A stretch of 64,000 bases of DNA, from assembly GCF_001514495.1 (NCBI RefSeq), contig NZ_BCNM01000013.1, positions 1-64,000 of the forward strand. The letters are read 5' to 3'. A program made the position numbers and the translations under genes. This DNA is from Paenibacillus pabuli NBRC 13638 (lineage in GTDB: Bacteria; Bacillota; Bacilli; Paenibacillales; Paenibacillaceae). Positions within the stretch are counted from its first letter, which is position 1, and the number at the start of each line of letters is the position of its first letter. Below are positions 52,658 to 62,037 of the stretch, piece after piece. The notes under the pieces are model-generated. The model ran no database searches. It worked only from the letters and a program-made list of their open reading frames with translations, and had not been told where the DNA came from.

Positions 52658-53980
52658 TTATTTCGCTGTCTCCAACGTATATCGATTGTGTGGAATCTCC
52701 AATCCCAGATTGCCCCGCAGTGTCTCATGCTCATACTCCGTACGGAACAGCCCACGTTCCTGCAAGACCGGCACAACCAGATCAACGAAGTCTGCGAGCC
52801 CGTTCGGCACAACTGTACGAATGTTGAAACCGTCCGCAGCTTCGCCTTCAAACCATTCCTGAATCTGATCAGCGATCTGATCCGGCGTACCGATGAATGA
52901 TGTGCGAGGCGTCGATGCACGAAGTGCGACTTGACGAAGGCTCAGCCCCTGTTCTCGTGCCTGCTCCTTAATCTTGTCCGTTGTACTGCGAAAACTGTTG
53001 CTGCCCAGATCACCGATCTCAGGAAAAGGTTCATCCAGCGGGAACTGGGAAAAATCATAATGATCGAAGTAACGGCCCAAATAATTCAGTGCCTGGTCAA
53101 TATCGACCAACCCCGCGATCTCTTGATATTTTTGCTCCGCTTCTTCCTCTGTTCTGCCCACAATGGGTCCAATGCCCGGGAAGATTAGAATATCTTCCGC
53201 TTTGCGCCCATACGCCACGGCTCTTGCCTTAACATCTCTGTAAAACTCTCTGGCTTCTTCCAACGTTTCATGTCCCGTGTATACGGCATCTGCCGATCTG
53301 GCTGCCAAATCCTTGCCCGATTCAGAAGAACCGGCTTGGAAGATGACCGGGTGTCCCTGCTTGGAACGTGCCACATTCAGCGGTCCCTGTACCGAGAAAT
53401 GATTTCCTTTGTGATTCAGCGTATGTAGTTTGGATGGATCAAAGAAAACGCCCTTTTCTTTATCCCCGATAAACGCATCGTCCTCCCAGGAATCCCACAG
53501 GCCTTTGACCACATTCAGATGTTCTTCTGCAATTTCGTAGCGCAGCGCGTGGTTCGGATGTTCACCTTTGCCAAAATTCAGCGCCGAGCCTTCCAGTGGC
53601 GAAGTGACTACATTCCATCCCGCTCGTCCTCCACTAATATGGTCCAGGGAAGCAAATTGTCTCGCCACGGTGAACGGCTCACTATATGAGGTGGACAACG
53701 TCGCAACCAGCCCGATGTGTGAGGTTGCACCCGCGAGAACGGAGAGCAGGGTTAACGGTTCAAAACGATTCAGGAAATGCGGATTGGATTTCTCGTTAAT
53801 AAAGAGGCCGTCCGCAATAAAGAGCAGATCAAACTTCCCTTCCTCCGCCTTAATCGCCTGCTTCTTGTAGAAATCCAGATTAACGCTGGCATTAATCGGA
53901 ATATCCGGGTGTCGCCAAAAAGAGATGCTATTTCCCACTCCATTCAAGTTTGCTCCCAATCTCAATCGTCGTTGTGACAT
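52658..53980 (-). CDS. flavin-dependent (LLM-class) monooxygenase, NtaA/SnaA/DszA type
   Basis: 440-residue FMNH2-dependent monooxygenase of the bacterial luciferase-like family. Typical segments: SFWRHPDIP, FDLLFIADG, LSVLAGATSHIGLVATLSTS, SGGRAGWNVVTS, and VIFQAGSSESGKDLAAR. This branch oxidises nitrilotriacetate, sulfur compounds or related molecules and needs a separate flavin reductase, none of which is adjacent. The second ATG (53980) is preferred because GGGAGG lies at proper spacing only for it. The MFS gene follows upstream on the same strand. Confidence 0.9.
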   Translation of the reverse strand: MSQRRLRLGANLNGVGNSISFWRHPDIPINASVNLDFYKKQAIKAEEGKFDLLFIADGLFINEKSNPHFLNRFEPLTLLSVLAGATSHIGLVATLSTSYSEPFTVARQFASLDHISGGRAGWNVVTSPLEGSALNFGKGEHPNHALRYEIAEEHLNVVKGLWDSWEDDAFIGDKEKGVFFDPSKLHTLNHKGNHFSVQGPLNVARSKQGHPVIFQAGSSESGKDLAARSADAVYTGHETLEEAREFYRDVKARAVAYGRKAEDILIFPGIGPIVGRTEEEAEQKYQEIAGLVDIDQALNYLGRYFDHYDFSQFPLDEPFPEIGDLGSNSFRSTTDKIKEQAREQGLSLRQVALRASTPRTSFIGTPDQIADQIQEWFEGEAADGFNIRTVVPNGLADFVDLVVPVLQERGLFRTEYEHETLRGNLGLEIPHNRYTLETAK

Positions 53981-54054
53981 ATTCATTCCTCCCTATGTTG
54001 TGGTGCTGACCCATCTCAGTCCGAGTATCCTATGTTATCTGAGAAATCATTTCA

Positions 54055-55302
54055 TCATTTCTTTATGCTGTTTCCGCCTGCCTCTGCCGGTGCCATGCCC
54101 AAACCCGGTTTACTTGCCTGGTTCCTGTCGCTTACCCTGACTGTCCAGGCTGCTCCCAGAAGGACAATGCCTGTCAAGAGAAAAACAAAAGGAATCCCCG
54201 TCCATCCGCCCAAAAAACCGCCGAGTAACGGGCCAAGTACAATACCGAATTGATTCGCAGTCTGACTCAGACTGACAGCCCTCCCCCGAAAATCACGGTC
54301 AGTATATTTGATGATTAATGCATTCAAGGCCGGGTACACCGCAGCGAAGAACAGGCCATAGACAAATCGCAGACTTCCAAAATAAATGAGATTATACGCT
54401 GTCAGTTGCAGTAAACTGCCAATGCCGCCGCCCACCAGACCAATAAACAGCGTTTTCTCGTATCCGATCTTCCCGCCAATCCGTCCCCAGCGCGGCCCCA
54501 TGATTACCGTTGCCACGCCAATGGCCGAGAAGACGACTCCTGCACTAAGTGCTGCACTACTGACGTCTCCACCAATCTGGACAACATACAGCGTCAGCAC
54601 AGGTTCGATAATAAGTACGGAAGTCGAAACGAGCAAAATCAAACCATAGATCCGCATTAATCCCGGAGTAGAGGCTGCTTTTTTCAGATCACCCAGAATA
54701 CTTGTGCGAACCACAGTGCGGGGAGCACGGGATTCTTTTACCCATATCACCATCACGGCCGAGAGCAGCGTAATCATTCCCGAGGCGATAAAACATCCGC
54801 GCAGCCCGATCCAATGGCTTAGTACACCACCCACAAGCGGTCCCAGAATTCCCCCGGCAGCCGTGGATGTGGAGATGACACCAAGCGCATAACCTACATG
54901 CTTCTCCGGTGTATTGGCGCCGACCAACGTAATGGATGCAGGATTGAACCCGGCCATGAGTCCCTGAAATATCCGCACAGCAATAAACGTGTAAGGATCA
55001 TAAACGAAATAGTTAGCCAGGTGAGCAATAGCGAGCCCAACGCCCGAACGAACCAGCATCAGTTTGCTGCCGTATCTGTCAGCCAGCGATCCCCAGAAGG
55101 GCGCACAGAGTCCGCTAATCAGAAAGCTGATCGAGATCGAGACGCCGGACCAGACTTCCAGTCCGCTCTGAATACCGAGGTCATTTTGCAGAAACAGCGG
55201 AAAGAACGGAACAGACAAGGTGTAAGCCATATGATTGAAAAACAGACCCAACCACAGAATATACAGATTTCGCTTCCAATGCGGCATCTTGGCATTCTCC
55301 AT
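54055..55302 (-). CDS. MFS transporter (multidrug-type)
   Basis: 415 residues, twelve membrane helices, of the drug:H+ antiporter-1 group. Family motif A is present after helix 2 (GSLADRYGSKLMLVRS) and motif C in helix 5 (STAAGGILGPLVGG). Two Met codons (55302 and 55287) are possible starts; GGAG lies nine bases before the second. It probably exports a small molecule. It is upstream of the monooxygenase on the same strand with a 75-base gap, so they may be cotranscribed. Confidence 0.9.
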   Translation of the reverse strand: MENAKMPHWKRNLYILWLGLFFNHMAYTLSVPFFPLFLQNDLGIQSGLEVWSGVSISISFLISGLCAPFWGSLADRYGSKLMLVRSGVGLAIAHLANYFVYDPYTFIAVRIFQGLMAGFNPASITLVGANTPEKHVGYALGVISTSTAAGGILGPLVGGVLSHWIGLRGCFIASGMITLLSAVMVIWVKESRAPRTVVRTSILGDLKKAASTPGLMRIYGLILLVSTSVLIIEPVLTLYVVQIGGDVSSAALSAGVVFSAIGVATVIMGPRWGRIGGKIGYEKTLFIGLVGGGIGSLLQLTAYNLIYFGSLRFVYGLFFAAVYPALNALIIKYTDRDFRGRAVSLSQTANQFGIVLGPLLGGFLGGWTGIPFVFLLTGIVLLGAAWTVRVSDRNQASKPGLGMAPAEAGGNSIKK

Positions 55303-55442
55303 ACTATATAATTCCTATATAAAAAGTAGGTTATCATCCATATTAGGATACCGTCACTGGAAAGTATAATAGAAAAGTTCAATAGACCCATTCAAGAATT
55401 AAATGAATGGATCTGTTGGATGCTCTATTTTGACAGTAACGA

Positions 55443-55883
55443 TTACTGCATTTGAACGGACATGAACACATCCACCTCATCTTCACGGTCCAAAACAAAC
55501 CCAAATCGTTCATACAAACGCCGAGCCGGACTGCCCTGCAATACATTTAAAATGACACGCTTTCCCTGAACCTCATCCCGTTTCAGCAGCATGTCTAGCA
55601 CCTGGGTGCCTATTTGTCGACCCTGATAATCGGGATGGATATAGAAATGTTCCAGGAGAATCTCCTCCGACTTGGGCTTCAACGCTACACACCCCACCAA
55701 TACACCCTTGACCTCAATAATCCACGTATACTCAGGGTCAAATGTATTACGGAAACGTTCACGAACCTTCACCTCATCGTACCTTCCCAGCCTGTCTAGA
55801 TCATCATACAGAACCAGAGCTCGCAACTCAGCGAGATGCTCCTGATCTGCCTGCTTGGATTGACGCATGGTTATTTGGATCAT
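55443..55883 (-). CDS. GNAT family N-acetyltransferase
   Basis: 146 residues with the GNAT core: EHFYIHPDYQGRQIGTQVLD contains motif A (Q/RxxGxG/A), followed by ILNVLQGSPARRLYERFGF. It starts after AAAAGGAG. The acceptor substrate is unknown. It overlaps no neighbour, and the SMI1/KNR4 gene lies 45 bases upstream on the same strand. Confidence 0.92.
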   Translation of the reverse strand: MIQITMRQSKQADQEHLAELRALVLYDDLDRLGRYDEVKVRERFRNTFDPEYTWIIEVKGVLVGCVALKPKSEEILLEHFYIHPDYQGRQIGTQVLDMLLKRDEVQGKRVILNVLQGSPARRLYERFGFVLDREDEVDVFMSVQMQ

Positions 55884-55928
55884 TGGAAAGACTCCTTTTC
55901 CAGATTAGTGTAATTGGATTTGAGCTGC

Positions 55929-56468
55929 CTACGTTGCATCGTCCGCATCCTCTTCTTCTATACACCTCTGAATAAATTCAAACAACCCCGCTGCTTCAAC
56001 CGATCGATGTCCCCAATCATGCCAAAAGTACAACACCTGTCCCACGGTTCCAGAACTTGATGGGTCTGTGTCCAGACATAGATAATCTCCGCCACCATTG
56101 GCAGCAATCGGAATCCATTTGCAGTTCCACAGCACAGGCTTAATGGCATCATCTTCAATCTCGGGCTCGATCTCGTCCGGGTCGAATTCTTCCTGCAAAA
56201 ATGCCCAGTTCTCCTTCACCTGATCCAGAGGAGACAATGTCAGGTTACGAACAAAGGAATGTACGCCAATATTCCAGGCCTGTCCGTTATGGACACGATA
56301 CAGAGCCTTCATCTCTTCAGGCAATGTCACGCCAAGTTCGTTTTCTAGGGACCGGAAATCTTCATCGTTCGCACCAGGTTGAAGATTGAGCGCTACCTCA
56401 ACATCGGCATTTGCGCCCATCCCTTTTGCAATAATACGCTGCCACAGCAGCGCTGCTTGCTCGATCAT
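55929..56468 (-). CDS. SMI1/KNR4 family protein
   Basis: 179 residues with the SUKH/KNR4 fold: DFRSLENELGVTLPEEMKAL, YRVHNGQ, and IPIAANGGGDYLCLDTD. Members include immunity proteins against polymorphic toxins, but also housekeeping orphans. No toxin gene is adjacent. AGGAGG precedes the start. Confidence 0.88.
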   Translation of the reverse strand: MIEQAALLWQRIIAKGMGANADVEVALNLQPGANDEDFRSLENELGVTLPEEMKALYRVHNGQAWNIGVHSFVRNLTLSPLDQVKENWAFLQEEFDPDEIEPEIEDDAIKPVLWNCKWIPIAANGGGDYLCLDTDPSSSGTVGQVLYFWHDWGHRSVEAAGLFEFIQRCIEEEDADDAT

Positions 56469-56672
56469 TCTACATCCTCCTTCTTGTGTGCTTTATTGGT
56501 TCTTCAACAGTACGATAACCGGCCTGAAAAATACAAGGGAGCTTGTGCTTATCTTCCTATACAGCTTGTTCAGCAAAGCAAAAAGCACTGCCCAACAGAA
56601 ATCTTCCGTTATGGACAATGCCTGATACACGAGTGCTTTGTAAGGAGAGACCCTCTCGATCCGCGATACGGA

Positions 56673-57491
56673 TTACATCTCTTTCAGAATACCTTTAACC
56701 AGTCCGATGAAGGTTGTTTTCACTTTTGCCGCAACTTCAATCACTTCATCATGACTTAACGGCTGGTCTAGAATACCACAGGCCATATTGGTCAGACAGG
56801 AAATGCCCAGTACCTTCATACCGCCATGAATGGCTACAATCGCCTCAGGTACCGTCGACATGCCCACTGCATCCGCGCCCATCGTACGAATCATGCGAAT
56901 CTCTGCTGGAGTCTCATACGCCGGACCGCTCCACCAAGCATATACACCTTCCTGCAAACTAACATTCTGCTCCTCCGCAACCTGCCTAGCGATACTGCGC
57001 AACTCACGGTTGTATACCTGTGACACATCCGGGAAACGCACGCCCAGCTCGGCATTATTCGGCCCCATTAGCGGATTATTGCCTACCAGATTGATATGAT
57101 CGGTAATCAGCATAAGCTGTCCGGGTTCGAAGCTGGTATTGATCGCTCCACAGGCATTGGTAATGATTAACTGCTCTACGCCCAGTGCTTTCATAATCCG
57201 TACCGGGAAAGTAACTTCATCCAGAGTAAATCCTTCATAATAATGAAGGCGTCCTTTCATGGCTACGACTGTCTTGCCCATCAGCTCTCCGATGACCAAT
57301 TCGTTGGCATGACCAATAGCCTCGGATTGAGCAAAATAGGGAATGTCCGTATATGGAATGATGGTAGCATTCTCGATCTCGTCCGCGAGTGCTCCCAGCC
57401 CTGATCCCAGAATCATGCCCACGACAGGCTTTGCGTTAATCCGGTTTAATATGTAATCTCTGGCTTCCTGAATATGTGCGGACTGATGCAT
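56673..57491 (-). CDS. punA: purine nucleoside phosphorylase (trimeric class)
   Basis: 272 residues; cleaves purine (deoxy)nucleosides with phosphate in salvage. Motifs of the trimeric type: GMILGSGLGALADEI, GRLHYYEGFTLDEVTFPVR (phosphate and substrate loop), ITNACGAINTSFEPGQ, and VGMSTVPEA. Typical Lys/Thr-rich C-terminal region with the substrate-binding Asn in SCLTNMACGI. AGGAGG precedes the ATG. It is monocistronic here. Confidence 0.95.
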   Translation of the reverse strand: MHQSAHIQEARDYILNRINAKPVVGMILGSGLGALADEIENATIIPYTDIPYFAQSEAIGHANELVIGELMGKTVVAMKGRLHYYEGFTLDEVTFPVRIMKALGVEQLIITNACGAINTSFEPGQLMLITDHINLVGNNPLMGPNNAELGVRFPDVSQVYNRELRSIARQVAEEQNVSLQEGVYAWWSGPAYETPAEIRMIRTMGADAVGMSTVPEAIVAIHGGMKVLGISCLTNMACGILDQPLSHDEVIEVAAKVKTTFIGLVKGILKEM

Positions 57492-57841
57492 GAATATATT
57501 CCTCCTGATAAACTGAATTTGGATTTTATGTAGTTACTCTATACCAAGTGTAATGAACATTAGTGATCATGTAAATGGAAGCCTGACAAAGATGGGTTTT
57601 GCCTCTCTACCGAAGCCGGTTAAGGTTTGAGCCCGCACTGTAACACCTCGAAATATTCTCTCAATAATTCATTAAAATTTGGTTTCGGATCATATGAAAA
57701 GTTCCCCCTGCCTTCGTACTTGACTATTCTTCGTATTATCCATCCTTCAACTGTACACAAAAAACCGATCCTCTGTCGAGAATCGGTCCCATTCTTAAAT
57801 ACGGACAGGTATTTTTCATCGGCATGTAAAGATAAGCTGGC
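57492..57841. other. intergenic region upstream of the phosphorylase gene
   Basis: It holds the purine phosphorylase promoter region and a terminator at 57757-57790. No riboswitch or gene was recognised. Confidence 0.45.
57757..57790 (-). terminator. terminator of the small membrane protein gene
   Basis: Minus-strand CCGATTCTCGACAGAGGATCGG followed by TTTTTTG; in pieces GACCGATT pairs with GATCGGTTT. It is 52 bases after the stop at 57842. Confidence 0.7.
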
Positions 57842-58018
57842 TTATTGCTGCTCCAGCGAATGCTGATTTTTGCTTTTCATAAAATCCATCCCCATGCTCA
57901 GCAGCAGCATCAGTGCAGCGAACATCATGGATTTGGCAATCGTTCTTTCGGGAAAAATAATATAGGCAGCTGCAAAATTGCCTGCGAAAACAAATAGGTA
58001 ATTGCGGATGTGATCCAT
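57842..58018 (-). CDS. small membrane protein
   Basis: 58 residues: MDHIRNYLFVFAGNFAAAYI, then a second hydrophobic segment SMMFAALMLLLSMGMDF and a charged tail (KSKNQHSLEQQ). Two membrane segments are predicted with a short basic loop. It has its own terminator, which supports it being real. The ribosome site is weak. No family recognised. Confidence 0.55.
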   Translation of the reverse strand: MDHIRNYLFVFAGNFAAAYIIFPERTIAKSMMFAALMLLLSMGMDFMKSKNQHSLEQQ

Positions 58019-58151
58019 CTTCTCATCTCATTTCGGAATCAAATGTTGAACTCACTTTAACCTATATCTCTACCTTATCATATTTTTCCATATTAATCCA
58101 TAACACAGCTTTTCTCACGATTTACCCAGAGCAAGAAATGTCACATACAAC

Positions 58152-58184
58152 AAAAAAAATCGGCCACCTTGTGACCGATTTTCT
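58152..58184 (-). terminator. terminator of the second sugar ABC operon
   Basis: Minus-strand AATCGGTCAC-aag-GTGGCCGATT followed by TTTTTTTG, 46 bases after the permease stop. Confidence 0.8.
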
Positions 58185-58229
58185 TCTTATGATTTATACT
58201 CCACACTGCACTCTGCACTTCCTTGTGGA

Positions 58230-59132
58230 TTACTCCTTCACACTACCCAGTTGCAAACCGTGGACGAAGTATTTTTGCAGAAACGGATAGACAATCAGTA
58301 TTGGCAGAGCCGCTACGATCGTAATAGCTGCCCGGATGGACACTGGCGTAACCATGTTACGCGCCGCCCCAATATCTGCACCGTTGGCAACTGCCGCGCT
58401 GCTGTTGGAATTCATGGACGAAGACAGCAGCTTCATCAATTCGTATTGCAATGTGCTCAAATTTTGCTTGGAGGAAGCATACAGGAACGTATCGAACCAT
58501 GAATTCCACTGCCCCACAGCGACGAACAGCGCCACAGTTGCCAGCACAGGCTGACACAGCGGCAGAATGATGGATATGAACGTTCTGAAATCGCCTGCCC
58601 CGTCAATTTTGGCCGATTCGATCAGCCCCTCGGGGAGCGTCTGAATATAGGTACGGATAACAATCATGTTAAACGCACTAATCAGGCCGGGAATAATGTA
58701 GACGAGAAAGTTGTTAAGCAAATGTAGATCCTTCATCAAGAAATAGGTCGGAATCAGACCTGCACTGAAATACATCGTGAGCACAACGACAATCGTAATT
58801 GGCTTGCGAAGTATATAGTCTTTACGGCTTAGCGTATAGGCCAGCATGGAAGTCAGGAACAGGCTGAGGATTGTTCCCAGCACCGTTCTCGCCACAGAGA
58901 TTCCGAAAGCCTGGAAAATGGTTCCTCCGGCAAATACGGCTCTGTAGTTCTGATCCGTCCACTCCCGCGGCCACAGGTAGATGCCTCCTCGAATCGTGTC
59001 ATTTCCCGCATTAAAAGATATGGCAAGTGTATTCAGAAATGGATACAGGGTCACGACCGCAATAAAGATCATCAGTGCGCCGTTTAATGTATGGAAGACA
59101 ATCGGCTCAAGCCGAGACTTGTTCATTCCCAT
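58230..59132 (-). CDS. carbohydrate ABC permease (LplC/YtcP type)
   Basis: 300 residues, six membrane helices. EAA loop LIESAKIDGAGDFRTFISII then LPLCQPVLATVA. The ending FLQKYFVHGLQLGSVKE is typical. The ATG follows AGGAGGA. It is last in a cassette of solute-binding protein, LplB-type permease and this gene. The sugar is unknown; no glycosidase is adjacent. Confidence 0.92.
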   Translation of the reverse strand: MGMNKSRLEPIVFHTLNGALMIFIAVVTLYPFLNTLAISFNAGNDTIRGGIYLWPREWTDQNYRAVFAGGTIFQAFGISVARTVLGTILSLFLTSMLAYTLSRKDYILRKPITIVVVLTMYFSAGLIPTYFLMKDLHLLNNFLVYIIPGLISAFNMIVIRTYIQTLPEGLIESAKIDGAGDFRTFISIILPLCQPVLATVALFVAVGQWNSWFDTFLYASSKQNLSTLQYELMKLLSSSMNSNSSAAVANGADIGAARNMVTPVSIRAAITIVAALPILIVYPFLQKYFVHGLQLGSVKE

Positions 59133-59145
59133 CGATGTGTCCTCC

Positions 59146-60111
59146 TCATATTAATCGGTCCTCACCGAAACGTTTGGAAATCGAGTTGGCTGCAAATATT
59201 AGCGTAATACTAACGACCGTTTTGAAAATACCTGCAGCAGTAGCAAGAGAATAGTTACCAATCTGCAATCCGTATTTCAATACAAAGATGTCAATGGTCT
59301 GAGACCAGTCAACGACAACCCCGTTACCCAGCAGGTACTGGACTTCAAATCCAGCCTCCAGAATCCAGCCCATGTTCATGATCAGTAGAATAATGACAAT
59401 GGACTTGATTCCCGGCAGTGTCACATACAGCATTTTCTTATACCTGTTGGCTCCATCAATCTCAGCTGCTTCATAGAGCGAGGGATCGATCGATGTAATG
59501 GCGGCCAGATAAATAATGGCATTCCAGCCTACCTCTTTCCATACATGCGATGCACCGACAATTCCCCAGAAGTATTCCGGGACACTGAGCCACATGATGG
59601 GTTCCTGAATTAGTCCCAGCTTCATCAAAACCACGTTGACAATCCCGCCGTCTACGGATAATGAACTTGCCACAATCCCTGTTACGATGATCCATGACAA
59701 AAAGTGGGGTAAATACGAAATCGTTTGAACCGTCCGTTTATAGAACTTGTTTTTGATCTCATTAAGGAGAATCGCAAAAATAATAGCCGTTACAAATCCA
59801 AGTACCATGTTAATTACACTCATGGCAATCGTGTTGCGAAGCACGTTCAGAAACGCGTCGTCCGTAAGCAGAAATTTGAAGTGCTTAAGTCCGACCCATT
59901 CCTGCTGCGCGAAGCTCTTCGCCGGACTATAATTCTGAAAGGCCATCACCCAGCCCCATATTGGATAATACGAAAATACCAGAATGTACGCGACAATGGG
60001 CAGAGACATGAACATCAATTGCTTCTGACTTCGTAAACGCTTTAAAAAAGGCGTCTTGGCAACGATGGTTGGAGCGGATTGATCTTGTATGGCTCCTGGC
60101 GTGTTTGCCAT
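59146..60111 (-). CDS. carbohydrate ABC permease (LplB type)
   Basis: 321 residues with six membrane helices. EAA loop LYEAAEIDGANRYKKMLYVT followed by LPGIKSIV. FSYYPIWGWVMAFQNYSPAK near the N-terminus matches the LplB/YtcQ-partner group. AGGAGG precedes the ATG. 13 bases separate it from the downstream permease. It forms the channel with the LplC-type protein; no ATPase gene is in the cluster. Confidence 0.92.
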   Translation of the reverse strand: MANTPGAIQDQSAPTIVAKTPFLKRLRSQKQLMFMSLPIVAYILVFSYYPIWGWVMAFQNYSPAKSFAQQEWVGLKHFKFLLTDDAFLNVLRNTIAMSVINMVLGFVTAIIFAILLNEIKNKFYKRTVQTISYLPHFLSWIIVTGIVASSLSVDGGIVNVVLMKLGLIQEPIMWLSVPEYFWGIVGASHVWKEVGWNAIIYLAAITSIDPSLYEAAEIDGANRYKKMLYVTLPGIKSIVIILLIMNMGWILEAGFEVQYLLGNGVVVDWSQTIDIFVLKYGLQIGNYSLATAAGIFKTVVSITLIFAANSISKRFGEDRLI

Positions 60112-60228
60112 CCTTCACTCCTCCTATTAACATACAGCGGCCGTTTGCATGGAAACCTTGGAAGGCTCCGAATGGAGTTTATTCACTCCATCCGTGCCTC
60201 CCAGGGGAACATCCACTGCCGCATTTTT

Positions 60229-61890
60229 TTATTTTTCTACAGTCCAGTTCTGAATCCGCCATTGCAGCTGCTCGTTAATCCGTTCTTCATAAGCCTTCAC
60301 GTTAATTTTCTTGTAAGCGTCCACATATTCGTTCCAGATCGAATCGAATTCATTCGATTTCGACATGATTGCTCTAGGCAAGAACTTCAGGGAAGTATCG
60401 GTCATTTGTTTGTTCGCTACCGAAGCATCCGAACCTTCCTTCAGATCCACCTGCCACGCTGGATAGTACACTGGATTCTCAGGCGCAGGAGAGAAGAAGT
60501 CACTCCATGTTTTGTATCCATAAGCATCCAACAATTCTTTATCCTCTGGCTTCAAGCTGTCATAGAATTCTTCAGGCTGATTTGTTGCTCCGATCGCATT
60601 GCCATCTTCGAAGGTTCCTTCCATTTTCGGTGCCGCGCCGTAGAAGCCTTCCGCCTTGTTAGCCAGCTTCCATGCCGGATCTTCCTGCTGTGTACGCTGC
60701 TCTGGTGTACGATAGAATCTTCCTTCATCATTGACCATGTAATCTACGCCTTCTTCACCCCAGGACAGAAGCTTCTGATACTTCTCATCCATAAGCTTAT
60801 CCAGGAACTTGATGATCGCTACCGGGTCCTCGGCGTCTTTACTGATACCAAAGCCGTTATTCAGGTTGATGACCGGTCGGTCAAGGTAGTGATCTTTGAT
60901 ACTTGTATCGTATACAAGCGGGAATCCTACGTATGTTTGACTGATTTTACCTTGGGCTACGAGCGGGTCCTCACCTTGCTGGAAATTCCAGTGCTGGTCG
61001 AACATGCCGACGACGCGTCCCGAAGAAATTTTAGCCAGATACTGATCATAGTTTTGAACAAAGGCTTCCTTATCCAGCAAACCTTCATTATAGAGATTAT
61101 TCAGTTCTTTATAGTACTGTTTGGAGATATCCTTATCGGCAAATACGGTTGCGACGCCTTTGTCATCTACCACGACGCCGCCATCATTCGGATGACCTGT
61201 CAGATGCTCCGGTGGATTAAGCAACGGGAAGGTTCTCCAGTCGGAAGCAAGTGTGGTAAAGCCAATGGTTGGTTGACCATCTTCCGTAGTTGGATGCTTT
61301 GCAGTATAATCGCGAATTAGCTTCATATAATCATCCAGGGTCTTAGGTGTTGGATAGCCTGCCTCTTTCAGAACTGACTTCTGAATCCAGAAAGCAGGAC
61401 CAGAGTAATAGTTGCTGATAAATTCTCCGGTGTACACGCCGTAGTTCGGCAACCAGTAGATATGTCCATCACTGGAATCTTTCATCCGTTCCCAGTCTTT
61501 TGCAAAATGCTTCTTCAGGTTAGGTGCATGCTGCTCAATCAGATCTTCCAGCGGAATAACCGCTCCGGCTGAGACAAGCTTCGTATCGGCTGTAATCAGA
61601 TCCGGGAAATCTCCGCCAGCAATCATAACGCCCAGCTTTTGTTGCAGGTCTCCTACCAGGAACTCCATGTTCAATTTGACACCCAGTTCCTCCTCAATCT
61701 TTTTGTATATCCGGTTGTCTTGAGTAGGTGCCTGATTCGGTGTACCGATAAAAGCCGAGATGTTTAATACTTCTTTGCCGTCGGGTGTAGTCGTTTTGGC
61801 GCTGTCTCCGCTACATCCGGCCAATGCTAAACTAAAGGCCAGAACGAGTGAAACGGAACCCCAAAGTTTCTTTTTCTTCAATCCCCCCAT
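60229..61890 (-). CDS. extracellular solute-binding lipoprotein (LplA type)
   Basis: 553 residues. Basic N-terminus (GGLKKKKLWGS), hydrophobic core and lipobox LALAGC give a lipid-anchored surface protein. The mature part shows the large LplA/YtcQ fold (NISAFIGTPNQAPTQDNRIY, MIAGGDFPDLITADTKL, LPNYGVYTGEFISNYYSGPA). AAGGAGG precedes the start. First gene of the transporter operon downstream of its two-component system; sugar unknown, possibly an oligosaccharide. Confidence 0.92.
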   Translation of the reverse strand: MGGLKKKKLWGSVSLVLAFSLALAGCSGDSAKTTTPDGKEVLNISAFIGTPNQAPTQDNRIYKKIEEELGVKLNMEFLVGDLQQKLGVMIAGGDFPDLITADTKLVSAGAVIPLEDLIEQHAPNLKKHFAKDWERMKDSSDGHIYWLPNYGVYTGEFISNYYSGPAFWIQKSVLKEAGYPTPKTLDDYMKLIRDYTAKHPTTEDGQPTIGFTTLASDWRTFPLLNPPEHLTGHPNDGGVVVDDKGVATVFADKDISKQYYKELNNLYNEGLLDKEAFVQNYDQYLAKISSGRVVGMFDQHWNFQQGEDPLVAQGKISQTYVGFPLVYDTSIKDHYLDRPVINLNNGFGISKDAEDPVAIIKFLDKLMDEKYQKLLSWGEEGVDYMVNDEGRFYRTPEQRTQQEDPAWKLANKAEGFYGAAPKMEGTFEDGNAIGATNQPEEFYDSLKPEDKELLDAYGYKTWSDFFSPAPENPVYYPAWQVDLKEGSDASVANKQMTDTSLKFLPRAIMSKSNEFDSIWNEYVDAYKKINVKAYEERINEQLQWRIQNWTVEK

Positions 61891-62037
61891 GTATTGCCCC
61901 TCCTTGGAAGTGGTTTGCCTTACTGCTCTTATTATGAATAAATGTATGCGGTTTCAAAATAAACAGATTTAAGCTCCTCCCCCCCTTTTTTTCATAATAT
62001 GGAAACGTAAGAGTCGAACAACAAAGCCATTGTTCCT

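Noticed and set aside
55929..56468. Toxin-immunity pair with the SMI1/KNR4 protein
   Set aside because: Neighbouring genes are an acetyltransferase and a phosphorylase; no polymorphic toxin or secretion-linked gene is adjacent.
57492..57841. Purine riboswitch upstream of the phosphorylase
   Set aside because: No recognisable conserved core or three-way junction pattern was found.
60079..61320. A 413-codon plus-strand open frame
   Set aside because: It lies opposite the solute-binding lipoprotein gene, has no ribosome site and its translation is Cys/Phe/Ile-rich with no motif; it is a shadow of the real gene.
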